From positions 1 to 11,902 of the forward strand of contig VGMK01000051.1 of assembly GCA_016866375.1 (NCBI GenBank): DNA of 11,902 bases, in the 5' to 3' direction. How positions within the stretch are numbered: the first letter of the stretch is position 1; each line of letters begins with the position of its first letter. Below are positions 6,894-11,902 of this stretch, piece by piece. This DNA comes from Bacteroidota bacterium. Its GTDB lineage: Bacteria > Bacteroidota > Bacteroidia > Flavobacteriales_D > Crocinitomicaceae. A program made the translations under genes and the position numbers. Under the pieces are notes generated by a model. That model was not told the origin of the DNA. It did no database searches and saw only the letters and a list, made by a program, of their open reading frames with translations.

Positions 6894-8344
6894 AATTTCT
6901 TTTTTAACTTAAAATTTAAAAACTTGAGAGGCGAGGAAATGGAAGGGAATACTTTCCGATCGTTCGCAGCTACCCATGTTATGTAAATAGCCACTGGAGT
7001 AAAAAATATGCTTGCCATCCACATACCAATAAATGGACTCACCGTCTGCGATTTTACAAGGCTTTCTCCAATACTAATTAAAACAAAGTATATAATAAAA
7101 ATAATTGCTGCAATTACTACAGGTGCACCAAATCCCCCTTTTTTCACAATGGCACCAAGAGGCGCCCCAACAAAAAATAGAACGAGAATGGTGTATGTCA
7201 GAGAAAATTTCCTGTGAAACTCCATCCAGTATCTATTTTGTTCAACATCAAATGTTTTTCTAAATTCTAATTGATTTTGAATCATTTGATTATTTCCTCT
7301 TAAGAAATTGAGCGTGTGATTTATAGTATTAGTTTTTTCTAACTCCGATAAGTCGCTGTACCTTTTTATCGGAATATCTAATACTTTCTCGTTTTGAATA
7401 TTTTTCAAATTGGCAGTATTATCTCTTAAGGACAAGTGAGTACCAATAATAGATTTGGAGATGTTTTCTGAAAACTTATCCTTCATGTTTTGAAGCGAGT
7501 CCGTTACATCGCTTATTTGAAAAACGTTCATCATCTCATGCTTATCTGAAAATACTTTTTCGTCAGAATGCGAGTAATTTAGCGCATCAATTTTTAGTTT
7601 AAATGTTCCTGTTGAAAAAGAAGAAACGCGAGAAGGTTTATTTTTTCTATTATAGTCCTTTAATTTTCCGTTTGGGAAAAAAATAGGATTTTGTATTTCT
7701 AATTCCTCAAATACTTCTCCGTTTTTCAATTGAAAAAAGAGAAAGTGGTTATTTTCAGACTTGTAAATACGAGCCTCTTTTGCTTTAATAGTTCTCATTT
7801 GCTCCTTATTACTATGGTCGTGAATGGTGATCCCATAATTTACTTTGTCGCGTATTTCGTCGACTTTAATGGCGTAATTATCAATATCTTTCGAATAAAC
7901 ACCAGGTGTTAGTAGTGCGCTGATTTTTGTGTTTTGAATGTCAAATATAATAGCATGCCATTTCAAGTTAGCCACGGGGATTACGTTGTTTGCAAAGTAA
8001 AACGTAAAAATCGAAATCCCTAAAACGACCAAGGTAAGAGGACGCATTACTCTATACAATGACATTCCGCTTGCTTTAAATGCTGTAAGTTCGTTATTTT
8101 CTGAGAAATTTCCGAATGTCATTAACGAGGAAAGTAAAATGGCAAGAGGGAGGGCTAATGGAACTAAACTCGCAGAAACATAAAGTAATAATTCTAATAT
8201 AACCATAATGCTTATTCCTTTCCCCATCATGTCATCGATATACAACCAGAAAAACTGTAAGACCAGGATAAACATGGAAATGAGCAGGGTAATCACGAAA
8301 GGACCTGCAAAAGAGCGAATACTAAAAAAATAGAGACGTTTCAA
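6890..8344 (-). CDS. LptF/LptG family permease (YjgP/YjgQ)
   Basis: Inner-membrane subunit of the type that works with the LptB ATPase to extract lipopolysaccharide and pass it to the periplasmic bridge. The 484 residues show the family layout: three N-terminal membrane helices (about 12-35, 46-75, 101-122), a large periplasmic beta-jellyroll region (about 130-375, with a long charged segment typical of the longer Bacteroidota members), and three C-terminal helices (381-399, 406-426, 437-458). Family motifs include LPLAILLSSLMTFG, ELTAFKASGMSLYR and GAPLGAIVKKGGFG. The start must be TTG at 8344, since an in-frame stop (8354-8356) lies four codons upstream with no ATG or GTG between. Whether it corresponds to LptF or LptG cannot be decided. 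It lies downstream of the START-like gene after 45 bp that hold a possible promoter, and its stop overlaps the lipoprotein gene. Confidence 0.93.
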   Translation of the reverse strand: MKRLYFFSIRSFAGPFVITLLISMFILVLQFFWLYIDDMMGKGISIMVILELLLYVSASLVPLALPLAILLSSLMTFGNFSENNELTAFKASGMSLYRVMRPLTLVVLGISIFTFYFANNVIPVANLKWHAIIFDIQNTKISALLTPGVYSKDIDNYAIKVDEIRDKVNYGITIHDHSNKEQMRTIKAKEARIYKSENNHFLFFQLKNGEVFEELEIQNPIFFPNGKLKDYNRKNKPSRVSSFSTGTFKLKIDALNYSHSDEKVFSDKHEMMNVFQISDVTDSLQNMKDKFSENISKSIIGTHLSLRDNTANLKNIQNEKVLDIPIKRYSDLSELEKTNTINHTLNFLRGNNQMIQNQLEFRKTFDVEQNRYWMEFHRKFSLTYTILVLFFVGAPLGAIVKKGGFGAPVVIAAIIFIIYFVLISIGESLVKSQTVSPFIGMWMASIFFTPVAIYITWVAANDRKVFPSISSPLKFLNFKLKKKL

Positions 8345-8359
8345 AAATATATATTACTG

Positions 8360-8367
8360 CAAAAATA
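8360..8367 (-). promoter_or_regulatory. Possible -7 promoter box for the LptF/G permease gene
   Basis: Leftward TATTTTTG, an exact TAnnTTTG match in the 45-bp gap after the START-like gene, 15 bases before the TTG start at 8344. The flanking bases extend to TATTTTTGCAG, the same 11-mer found before recR. No -33 TTG is seen. The permease may thus be transcribed both by readthrough and from its own promoter. Confidence 0.4.
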
Positions 8368-8389
8368 GTATAGATAACCTATTTAATAT

Positions 8390-8767
8390 TTACGCACCCA
8401 AAATTCGGCGTAACTTTTCTATTTGCTTATTCCATAACAATTCCGCACCGTAAACGTCTTGAGGGTCCGCAAAATCTGTTATATTAATTATCATAGAGCC
8501 CGTCATTGGATCCGGTTTTGTAGCGATTTCAAAGTAACACTCATTGTCAATATCAGCAAGCCATTTAAAACGGATACGCTGATGTGCTTTATGAAATTGT
8601 AAAGACGCCTCTTCGACCGCGCCATTCCACTCAAAGCAATATATATTATTTTTTACATTTACGTTGTCAGCAAACCATTCGCTTAAACCACTTGGTGTTC
8701 CAATTAAATTTTCAAGCACCCCGGGAGTTGTCTTGAACAAATATTCCAATTCAAATTTCTCTTTCAT
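8390..8767 (-). CDS. START-like domain protein
   Basis: A 125-residue cytoplasmic protein with the START/AHSA1-like helix-grip fold as found in the START_2 family, which is common in Bacteroidota. The N-terminus KEKFELEYLFKTTP, then LSEWFADNV and the closing helix AELLWNKQIEKLRRILGA, follow that family's pattern. Such proteins bind hydrophobic ligands in a central cavity; the ligand and role here are unknown. I chose the ATG at 8767 over the TTG at 8776: the ATG gives the usual family N-terminus, and the TTG overlaps a good -7 promoter box (8774-8781), which would leave it untranscribed. It is the first gene of the leftward unit containing the LptF/G permease and is divergent from the membrane methyltransferase gene. 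Confidence 0.87.
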   Translation of the reverse strand: MKEKFELEYLFKTTPGVLENLIGTPSGLSEWFADNVNVKNNIYCFEWNGAVEEASLQFHKAHQRIRFKWLADIDNECYFEIATKPDPMTGSMIINITDFADPQDVYGAELLWNKQIEKLRRILGA

Positions 8768-8773
8768 AGCTGA

Positions 8774-8781
8774 CAAATTTA
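8774..8781 (-). promoter_or_regulatory. -7 promoter box for the START-like gene
   Basis: Read leftward the bases are TAAATTTG, a perfect match to the Bacteroidota -7 consensus TAnnTTTG. Only 6 bases separate it from the chosen ATG (first base 8767), so the message should have almost no leader. No TTG is found at the usual -33 distance (17-23 bases upstream). It argues against the TTG at 8776 as start. Confidence 0.55.
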
Positions 8782-8785
8782 ATTT

Positions 8786-8793
8786 TACATTTG
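8786..8793 (+). promoter_or_regulatory. -7 promoter box for the membrane methyltransferase gene
   Basis: TACATTTG matches TAnnTTTG exactly and is 31 bases before the ATG at 8825. TTTC at 8762-8765 is a possible weak -33 element (consensus TTTG) with a 20-base spacer. The box is only 4 bases from the opposing -7 box at 8774-8781. Confidence 0.5.
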
Positions 8794-8824
8794 TAACTCT
8801 TAAATATAGTGATTTTTAATTACA

Positions 8825-9565
8825 ATGTTATCGGAAAAACGATTAATTGAGCAAGGCGCTTTTTTTTTTAGATACCGAGGTCAATTGCCAGTTTTATTGA
8901 TTTTGCTAGCTGTAATTTTGATGTTGTATTACCCAACAGCAGTAAAATGGGCGGATGAGCTTCAACTTATTATTTATATTCTTGCTGCGATATTCATTAG
9001 CAATGGGCACATTATTCGAGCAACAACCGTCGGAAACAGATTTAAGCATTCCTCTGGAAAGAATCGTTCACACCATTACGCAGAGAATTTGAATGTTTTA
9101 GGTTGGTATTCGGTGACACGAAACCCCCTGTATTTCGCAAATTTCTTAATCTGGATCGGTTTATCACTTGTCACACTTCACTCAGGAGTACTAGTTTTAA
9201 CCTGTATTTTTTTTTGGTTGATTTATCGACCAATAATACTATCAGAGGAAAGTTACCTCACAGAGAAATTTAAATCGAAATACTCGGAGTGGGCCAAGTC
9301 AACGCCTGTTTTTTTTCCGAGTTGGAAAAATTTTCAAAAAAATCCAATGCCCTTATCTTTTAAGACAATCTTAAAAAATGAATATCCCGGAATATGTGCA
9401 ACCTTGAGCTGTTTATTTATTTTAATTTTGACCAAAGAAATTCGAGGCAGCAATGGATATTTCTATTGCACTTGGCACCTAGTGTTCTTAATTTTTATCT
9501 TTTTTTTTGCTGGAACAATGAAGTTTTTAAAGCATAAAACTCATTATTTTAAATCAGAGGATTAA
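8825..9565 (+). CDS. Membrane methyltransferase of the isoprenylcysteine/phospholipid type, resembling lipid A 1-phosphate methyltransferase
   Basis: An integral-membrane SAM-dependent methyltransferase of the ICMT/PEMT superfamily. The 246 residues contain about six hydrophobic segments (21-36, 46-66, 101-116, 119-136, 187-203, 213-231). The core carries the superfamily signature: GWYSVTRNPLYFANF (93-107; the RNP-x-Y part contacts SAM) and the acidic motif SEESYLTEKFKSKYSEW (140-156). The N-terminal pattern GAFFFRYRGQLPV, the central GHIIRATTVG and a C-terminal pair of extra helices resemble proteins annotated as lipid A Kdo2 1-phosphate O-methyltransferase, the LmtA group known from Leptospira. 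That substrate is plausible but unproven. The ATG at 8825 is preceded by a -7 box at 8786-8793. The stop codon overlaps the recR stop in a 4-bp TTAA. Confidence 0.83.
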   Translation: MLSEKRLIEQGAFFFRYRGQLPVLLILLAVILMLYYPTAVKWADELQLIIYILAAIFISNGHIIRATTVGNRFKHSSGKNRSHHYAENLNVLGWYSVTRNPLYFANFLIWIGLSLVTLHSGVLVLTCIFFWLIYRPIILSEESYLTEKFKSKYSEWAKSTPVFFPSWKNFQKNPMPLSFKTILKNEYPGICATLSCLFILILTKEIRGSNGYFYCTWHLVFLIFIFFFAGTMKFLKHKTHYFKSED

Positions 9566-9575
9566 ACCGGTTTAA
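9562..9575. repeat. 14-bp perfect palindrome across the methyltransferase/recR stop codons
   Basis: TTAAACCGGTTTAA is its own reverse complement. Its first four bases hold both opposing stop codons (TAA on + at 9563-9565 and TAA on - at 9562-9564). As RNA it could form only a 5-bp A/U stem with a CCGG loop, too weak for a convincing terminator. It may be chance or a dimeric protein site. Confidence 0.6.
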
Positions 9576-10170
9576 ACTCACTCCGCTGTTCAAGTGACCT
9601 TGAAATAGTCAGTTCATCGGCATATTGAAGCTCTGTACCCACCGAAACCCCTCTCGACAAGGCCGTAATAAAAACAGTAAGATGGCGTAGCTTTTTATAT
9701 AAATAGAAATTTGTAGTATCTCCTTCCATTGTTGGGCTTAATGCAAAAATTATTTCTTTTGGTTCAATTCTTTCTGCCTTTTCTACCAGTGTTTGAATAT
9801 TTAGTTGACCTGGGCCTATGCCATCCATTGGTGAAATTAAGCCTCCTAATACATGATACACTCCTTTATAAGTGCCCGTTGATTCAATTGCCATTACATC
9901 ACGAATATCTTCAACCACACAAATTACCAATGAATCGCGATTGGTATTTGAGCAAATTTCACAAACAATGTGATCCGAAATATTGTGACAATGTTGGCAA
10001 AAGTGAATTTGTGTTCGCATATCTCTAATTGCCTCTGTAAAATCCATAACTTCTGTTTCGGACTTTTTTAATAAAAAGAGCGCTAAACGCAATGCACTTC
10101 TTCTTCCAATTCCAGGTAATGAACTCAATTGGTTAACAGCATTCTCTAATTGCTTTGAAGGAATTTGCAC
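9562..10170 (-). CDS. recR: Recombination mediator protein RecR
   Basis: Acts with RecO (and RecF) to load RecA onto SSB-coated single-stranded DNA during gap repair. With the start chosen here it has 202 residues, close to the usual 200. Order of parts: helix-hairpin-helix LPGIGRRSALRL (18-29), a Cys4 zinc finger (C58, C61, C70, C73 in CQHC and CEIC), and a Toprim domain (about 80-175) with VVEDIRD, LGGLISPMDGIGP and ALSPTMEGDTT. The C-terminal segment has RGVSVGTELQYADELTISRSL. I prefer the GTG at 10170 because MQIPSKQLENAV aligns with the normal Bacteroidota RecR N-terminus. The TTG at 10176 overlaps a strong -7 box, so it would not be in the message. The neighbouring smpB is divergent. 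Confidence 0.96.
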   Translation of the reverse strand: MQIPSKQLENAVNQLSSLPGIGRRSALRLALFLLKKSETEVMDFTEAIRDMRTQIHFCQHCHNISDHIVCEICSNTNRDSLVICVVEDIRDVMAIESTGTYKGVYHVLGGLISPMDGIGPGQLNIQTLVEKAERIEPKEIIFALSPTMEGDTTNFYLYKKLRHLTVFITALSRGVSVGTELQYADELTISRSLEQRSEFKPV

Positions 10171-10173
10171 CTG

Positions 10174-10181
10174 CAAAAATA
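10174..10181 (-). promoter_or_regulatory. -7 promoter box for recR
   Basis: Leftward TATTTTTG, an exact TAnnTTTG match whose last base is 3 bases from the GTG at 10170. A transcript from here would begin at or almost at the start codon. No -33 TTG lies at 17-23 bases upstream. It overlaps the alternative TTG start at 10176, which favours the GTG. Confidence 0.5.
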
Positions 10182-10327
10182 ATGAATAACTCTTTTATTT
10201 TTTTTAAATGCATAAAAAGGTTAAAATATTCGAAAAGCGGCTAAGTTTAACAAACAGATGTAATAAACAATATACCCTCTTTTAACAAAAGTGCACTAAT
10301 CGAATCTACTCTAAATTTTGAAATTCC

Positions 10328-10335
10328 TAACTTTG
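10328..10335 (+). promoter_or_regulatory. -7 promoter box for smpB
   Basis: TAACTTTG, an exact TAnnTTTG match, ends 4 bases before the ATG at 10340. The position implies a leaderless or nearly leaderless message. TTTG at 10317-10320 is too close to serve as the -33 element, and none is found at the normal distance. Confidence 0.5.
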
Positions 10336-10339
10336 TACT

Positions 10340-10786
10340 ATGAAGGATCTTAACATCCAGAACAAAAAAGCGCGGTTTGAGTATCATTTACAGGATATTT
10401 TTACTGCGGGTATTCAGTTGAGTGGAACAGAAATAAAATCCATCCGAAATAAAAAGGCCAGTATATTGGAGGCTTATTGTATTTTTTATGGTGGCGAAAT
10501 TTGGATCAGAAATATGCATATTACAGAATATGAAAATGGATCGTTTTATAATCATAAACCACGCTCAGATAGAAAATTATTGTTAAACAAGAAAGAAATT
10601 AGTCAACTCGAAAAGTATTTAAAAATCAAGGGTAACACTGTGATTCCCTTAAAGCTATTTTTATCGGAAAAAGGTTGGATAAAAGTCGAGATTGCCTGTG
10701 CTTTTGGTAAAAAAATGCACGACAAACGTCAAGATTTGAAAGAAAAGGACGATAAGCTTGAGATGGCAAGGGCAATGAAAAGATAA
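10340..10786 (+). CDS. smpB: SsrA (tmRNA)-binding protein SmpB
   Basis: Binds tmRNA and delivers it to ribosomes stalled on broken messages, starting trans-translation. It is 148 residues long, normal for the family. Visible signatures are NKKARFEYHL at the start, AGIQLSGTEIKSIR (23-36), YENGSFYNHKPRSDRKLLL (64-82), KGNTVIPLKLF and the C-terminal tail GKKMHDKRQDLKEKD (123-137), which enters the mRNA channel. The ATG at 10340 gives the family N-terminus and has only 4 bases between it and a -7 box, so the message is probably leaderless. The tmRNA gene itself is not in this window. Its stop is only 3 bp from that of the opposing lolA-family gene. Confidence 0.98.
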   Translation: MKDLNIQNKKARFEYHLQDIFTAGIQLSGTEIKSIRNKKASILEAYCIFYGGEIWIRNMHITEYENGSFYNHKPRSDRKLLLNKKEISQLEKYLKIKGNTVIPLKLFLSEKGWIKVEIACAFGKKMHDKRQDLKEKDDKLEMARAMKR

Positions 10787-10789
10787 GTG

Positions 10790-11428
10790 CTAGTCTCTAA
10801 TAATAGGACATCCTTGACACTGTTTCTTGTCATAAGTGAATTTGCTATCGTCAATTGCGGGATTTGAAGAAAACTTTGTTAGCGAGTAAGTCATGATAGA
10901 ACCATCTTTTGTCTTCAAAACGGCTTTTTTCAAATCATTGCTTTTAGAGACATACAATACGATGGTATGATAATCTGCTTTTGCAGGAACCTTTGGTATT
11001 AAATTGATGATATGGACGGTTTCTCCGTTCAGTGAGGATTCTTTATCATACGTATTTTTAAAACCTGTTTCCCAAATGGTCATTAATTTTTTTGGGTTTA
11101 TACCTTCATCTCCAATATTCGCATCTGATTCATAAACAGAACCTTCCTCTTTAACAACTGTCCATGTTTTGATCCCATTTGACATGATGGTATTTTCACC
11201 ATAAGAAGCAAAATACTTATTTCCTTTCACCCAACCTTTGCCAATTTCGGTATCATTGAGGCCGCTTTTTGTATTTTTAATGTTTGCACTAAATTCAATA
11301 TAGAAGGAGCTCATGCCCTTCATTTTTGTAGAAAGTTTATCTAAAATCCCCTGAGATTTAGAATCTTGACTATGGCTGTAATACGCCGTAAACCAAAATA
11401 GAAGAAAAAAAAGACTCTTTAATTCCAT
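10790..11428 (-). CDS. lolA: LolA-family outer-membrane lipoprotein carrier
   Basis: LolA carries lipoproteins across the periplasm from the LolCDE transporter to the outer membrane. This 212-residue protein has a signal peptide (about 1-20, ending YYSHSQ) and a LolA-type open beta barrel: a first helix with LSTKMKGMSSFYIEFSANIKN, strands such as GKGWVKGNKYFASYGENTIMSNGIKTW, then TIVLYVSKSNDLKKAVLKTKDGS and the closing PAIDDSKFTYD. The C-terminus has an unusual CQGC before PIIRD, where relatives generally have a Gly/Pro turn. The ATG at 11428 is fixed by a strong Shine-Dalgarno sequence GAGGTGA at 11433-11439. It follows the T9SS-protein gene on the same strand after 58 bp and probably has its own promoter there. 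Assignment to the LolA-like superfamily is good; true LolA activity is probable. Confidence 0.88.
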   Translation of the reverse strand: MELKSLFFLLFWFTAYYSHSQDSKSQGILDKLSTKMKGMSSFYIEFSANIKNTKSGLNDTEIGKGWVKGNKYFASYGENTIMSNGIKTWTVVKEEGSVYESDANIGDEGINPKKLMTIWETGFKNTYDKESSLNGETVHIINLIPKVPAKADYHTIVLYVSKSNDLKKAVLKTKDGSIMTYSLTKFSSNPAIDDSKFTYDKKQCQGCPIIRD

Positions 11429-11432
11429 ATGT

Positions 11433-11439
11433 TCACCTC
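11433..11439 (-). promoter_or_regulatory. Strong Shine-Dalgarno site before lolA
   Basis: Leftward GAGGTGA, complementary to seven consecutive bases of the standard 16S rRNA 3' end (TCACCTC), 4 bases before the ATG at 11428. It fixes the lolA start. It stands out because none of the other genes checked here shows such a site and Bacteroidota generally do not rely on them. Confidence 0.75.
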
Positions 11440-11468
11440 AAATATCACAAATTATGCCAAATAATTAA

Positions 11469-11476
11469 CAAAAATA
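11469..11476 (-). promoter_or_regulatory. Possible -7 promoter box for lolA
   Basis: Leftward TATTTTTG, matching TAnnTTTG, within the 58-bp gap after the T9SS-protein gene. It would give a leader of roughly 35 bases that includes the Shine-Dalgarno sequence at 11433-11439. No -33 TTG is seen at the expected distance. Confidence 0.4.
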
Positions 11477-11486
11477 TCTAAAAAAA

Positions 11487-11902
11487 TTATTCTATTATGA
11501 CTAAGCTCCTGTTAAATAAGATTTCTTTGAATTGAAATTGAATGAAATAATTTCCTGCTTTTAGGTTTTCAGGGATAATTATTTGATTTCCATTAAGTTG
11601 CTTATTAAAGATTATTTTACCTTTGGAGTCCAATAAAACACACACAACAGGTTCTTCGATTGTAGAGTTCCATGCTAAAACTTTCCCCTTCCTTACAGGG
11701 TTAGGATACAAATAAAAATTATGTTTTGATGACTCAATAAGCGTGTTAAATCCATCGATATTCACATTATCGAGGTAAACTACATTCCCATAACGACCAA
11801 TATTTCTAAATGCAATCTGCAGATTTGATTCGTTTGAATAATTGGCCAAGTCGATAGAATCAGTTCTCCATTGGGAAGACGATGGCGTAAAATAATTCTG
11901 AT
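11487..11902 (-). CDS. T9SS-exported protein with type A C-terminal sorting domain, 5' truncated
   Basis: The 3' part of a gene whose start lies beyond the right edge; the frame is open from 11902 down to the TAA at 11487. The visible protein first shows the end of a beta-sandwich segment with the pattern SIDLANYSNESNLQIAFRN followed by GRYGNVVYLDNVNI, typical of jelly-roll or adhesion domains in secreted Bacteroidota proteins. The last 75 or so residues are a type A sorting domain: FYLYPNPV (the PNP codons start near 11705), VCVLLDSKGKIIFNK, IIIPENLKAGNYFIQF and the ending LFNRSLVIIE. This domain directs passage through the outer membrane by the type IX machinery and is removed on attachment or release. 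The function of the passenger part cannot be seen. Confidence 0.93.
   Translation of the reverse strand, partial: QNYFTPSSSQWRTDSIDLANYSNESNLQIAFRNIGRYGNVVYLDNVNIDGFNTLIESSKHNFYLYPNPVRKGKVLAWNSTIEEPVVCVLLDSKGKIIFNKQLNGNQIIIPENLKAGNYFIQFQFKEILFNRSLVIIE

Larger units (their letters stand above)
10171..10339. other. Intergenic region between divergent recR and smpB
   Basis: The largest gap in the window, about 170 bp and strongly AT-rich. It holds the recR -7 box at one end and the smpB -7 box at the other. In the middle is a weak inverted repeat CTTTT-aac-AAAAG (10279-10291) next to the palindrome GTGCAC (10291-10296). No open frame, tmRNA-like or other RNA gene is recognisable. Confidence 0.6.

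Noticed and set aside
10279..10291. Hairpin CTTTT-aac-AAAAG between recR and smpB as terminator or regulator
   Set aside because: A 5-bp, mostly A/T stem without a following T run lies between divergent genes, where no terminator is expected.
10171..10339. A tmRNA (ssrA) gene next to smpB
   Set aside because: The gap is about 170 bp, too short for tmRNA, and has no tRNA-like ends or CCA.
11477..11489. T run after the T9SS-protein stop as an intrinsic terminator
   Set aside because: There is a T run but no preceding GC-rich inverted repeat; the neighbouring ATTAT copies are direct, not inverted.
1..11902. Mobile element, prophage, CRISPR or defence island
   Set aside because: No transposase, integrase, phage or Cas-like protein and no direct-repeat array or target duplication was seen; almost every gene is a recognisable chromosomal gene with similar base composition.

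Overview
The window is compact, AT-rich chromosomal DNA from a member of the Bacteroidota, most likely a flavobacterium-like lineage. This rests on three things: a partial protein at the right edge with a type IX secretion (T9SS) C-terminal sorting domain, lineage-typical proteins (a DUF6913-like protein, a START-like protein, a long LptF/LptG-type permease), and start regions carrying the Bacteroidota -7 promoter element TAnnTTTG instead of Shine-Dalgarno sites. No insertion sequence, prophage gene, CRISPR array, tRNA or rRNA was seen. The longest gap without a gene is about 170 bp.

Layout. Positions 1-6255 (+ strand) form one tightly packed gene string: a subtilisin-like protease cut by the left edge, an exported NTF2-like protein, prmC (release-factor methylation), ligA (NAD+-dependent DNA ligase), a DUF6913-like protein, dapA (lysine/diaminopimelate synthesis) and a VanX-type D-Ala-D-Ala dipeptidase lipoprotein. 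The junctions are -20, 0, +9, -4, -8 and 0 bp, so one polycistronic transcript is likely. Positions 6252-8767 (- strand) hold a START-like gene, an LptF/LptG permease and a lipoprotein of unknown function that overlaps the permease by 4 bp. A divergent promoter region at 8768-8824 starts a membrane methyltransferase gene (8825-9565, +), which resembles lipid A phosphate methyltransferases. recR (9562-10170, -) converges on it. smpB (10340-10786, +) diverges from recR, and a lolA-family gene (10790-11428, -) converges on smpB. The right edge holds the 3' part of the T9SS-secreted protein gene.

Working together. The + strand string mixes housekeeping (translation termination, DNA joining) with cell-wall precursor metabolism. 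The rest leans toward envelope biogenesis (LptF/G, LolA, a putative lipid A methyltransferase, several lipoproteins) plus DNA repair (RecR) and ribosome rescue (SmpB).

No clear new multi-gene defence or mobile system is visible. The points most worth a second look are regulatory and architectural: -7 boxes so close to start codons that recR, smpB and the START-like gene are probably leaderless or nearly so; two face-to-face -7 boxes 4 bp apart; three convergent gene pairs with essentially no space between stop codons, two of them sharing the same TTAA; a strong Shine-Dalgarno sequence only in front of lolA; and an uncharacterised CxxCC lipoprotein coupled to the LptF/G permease.
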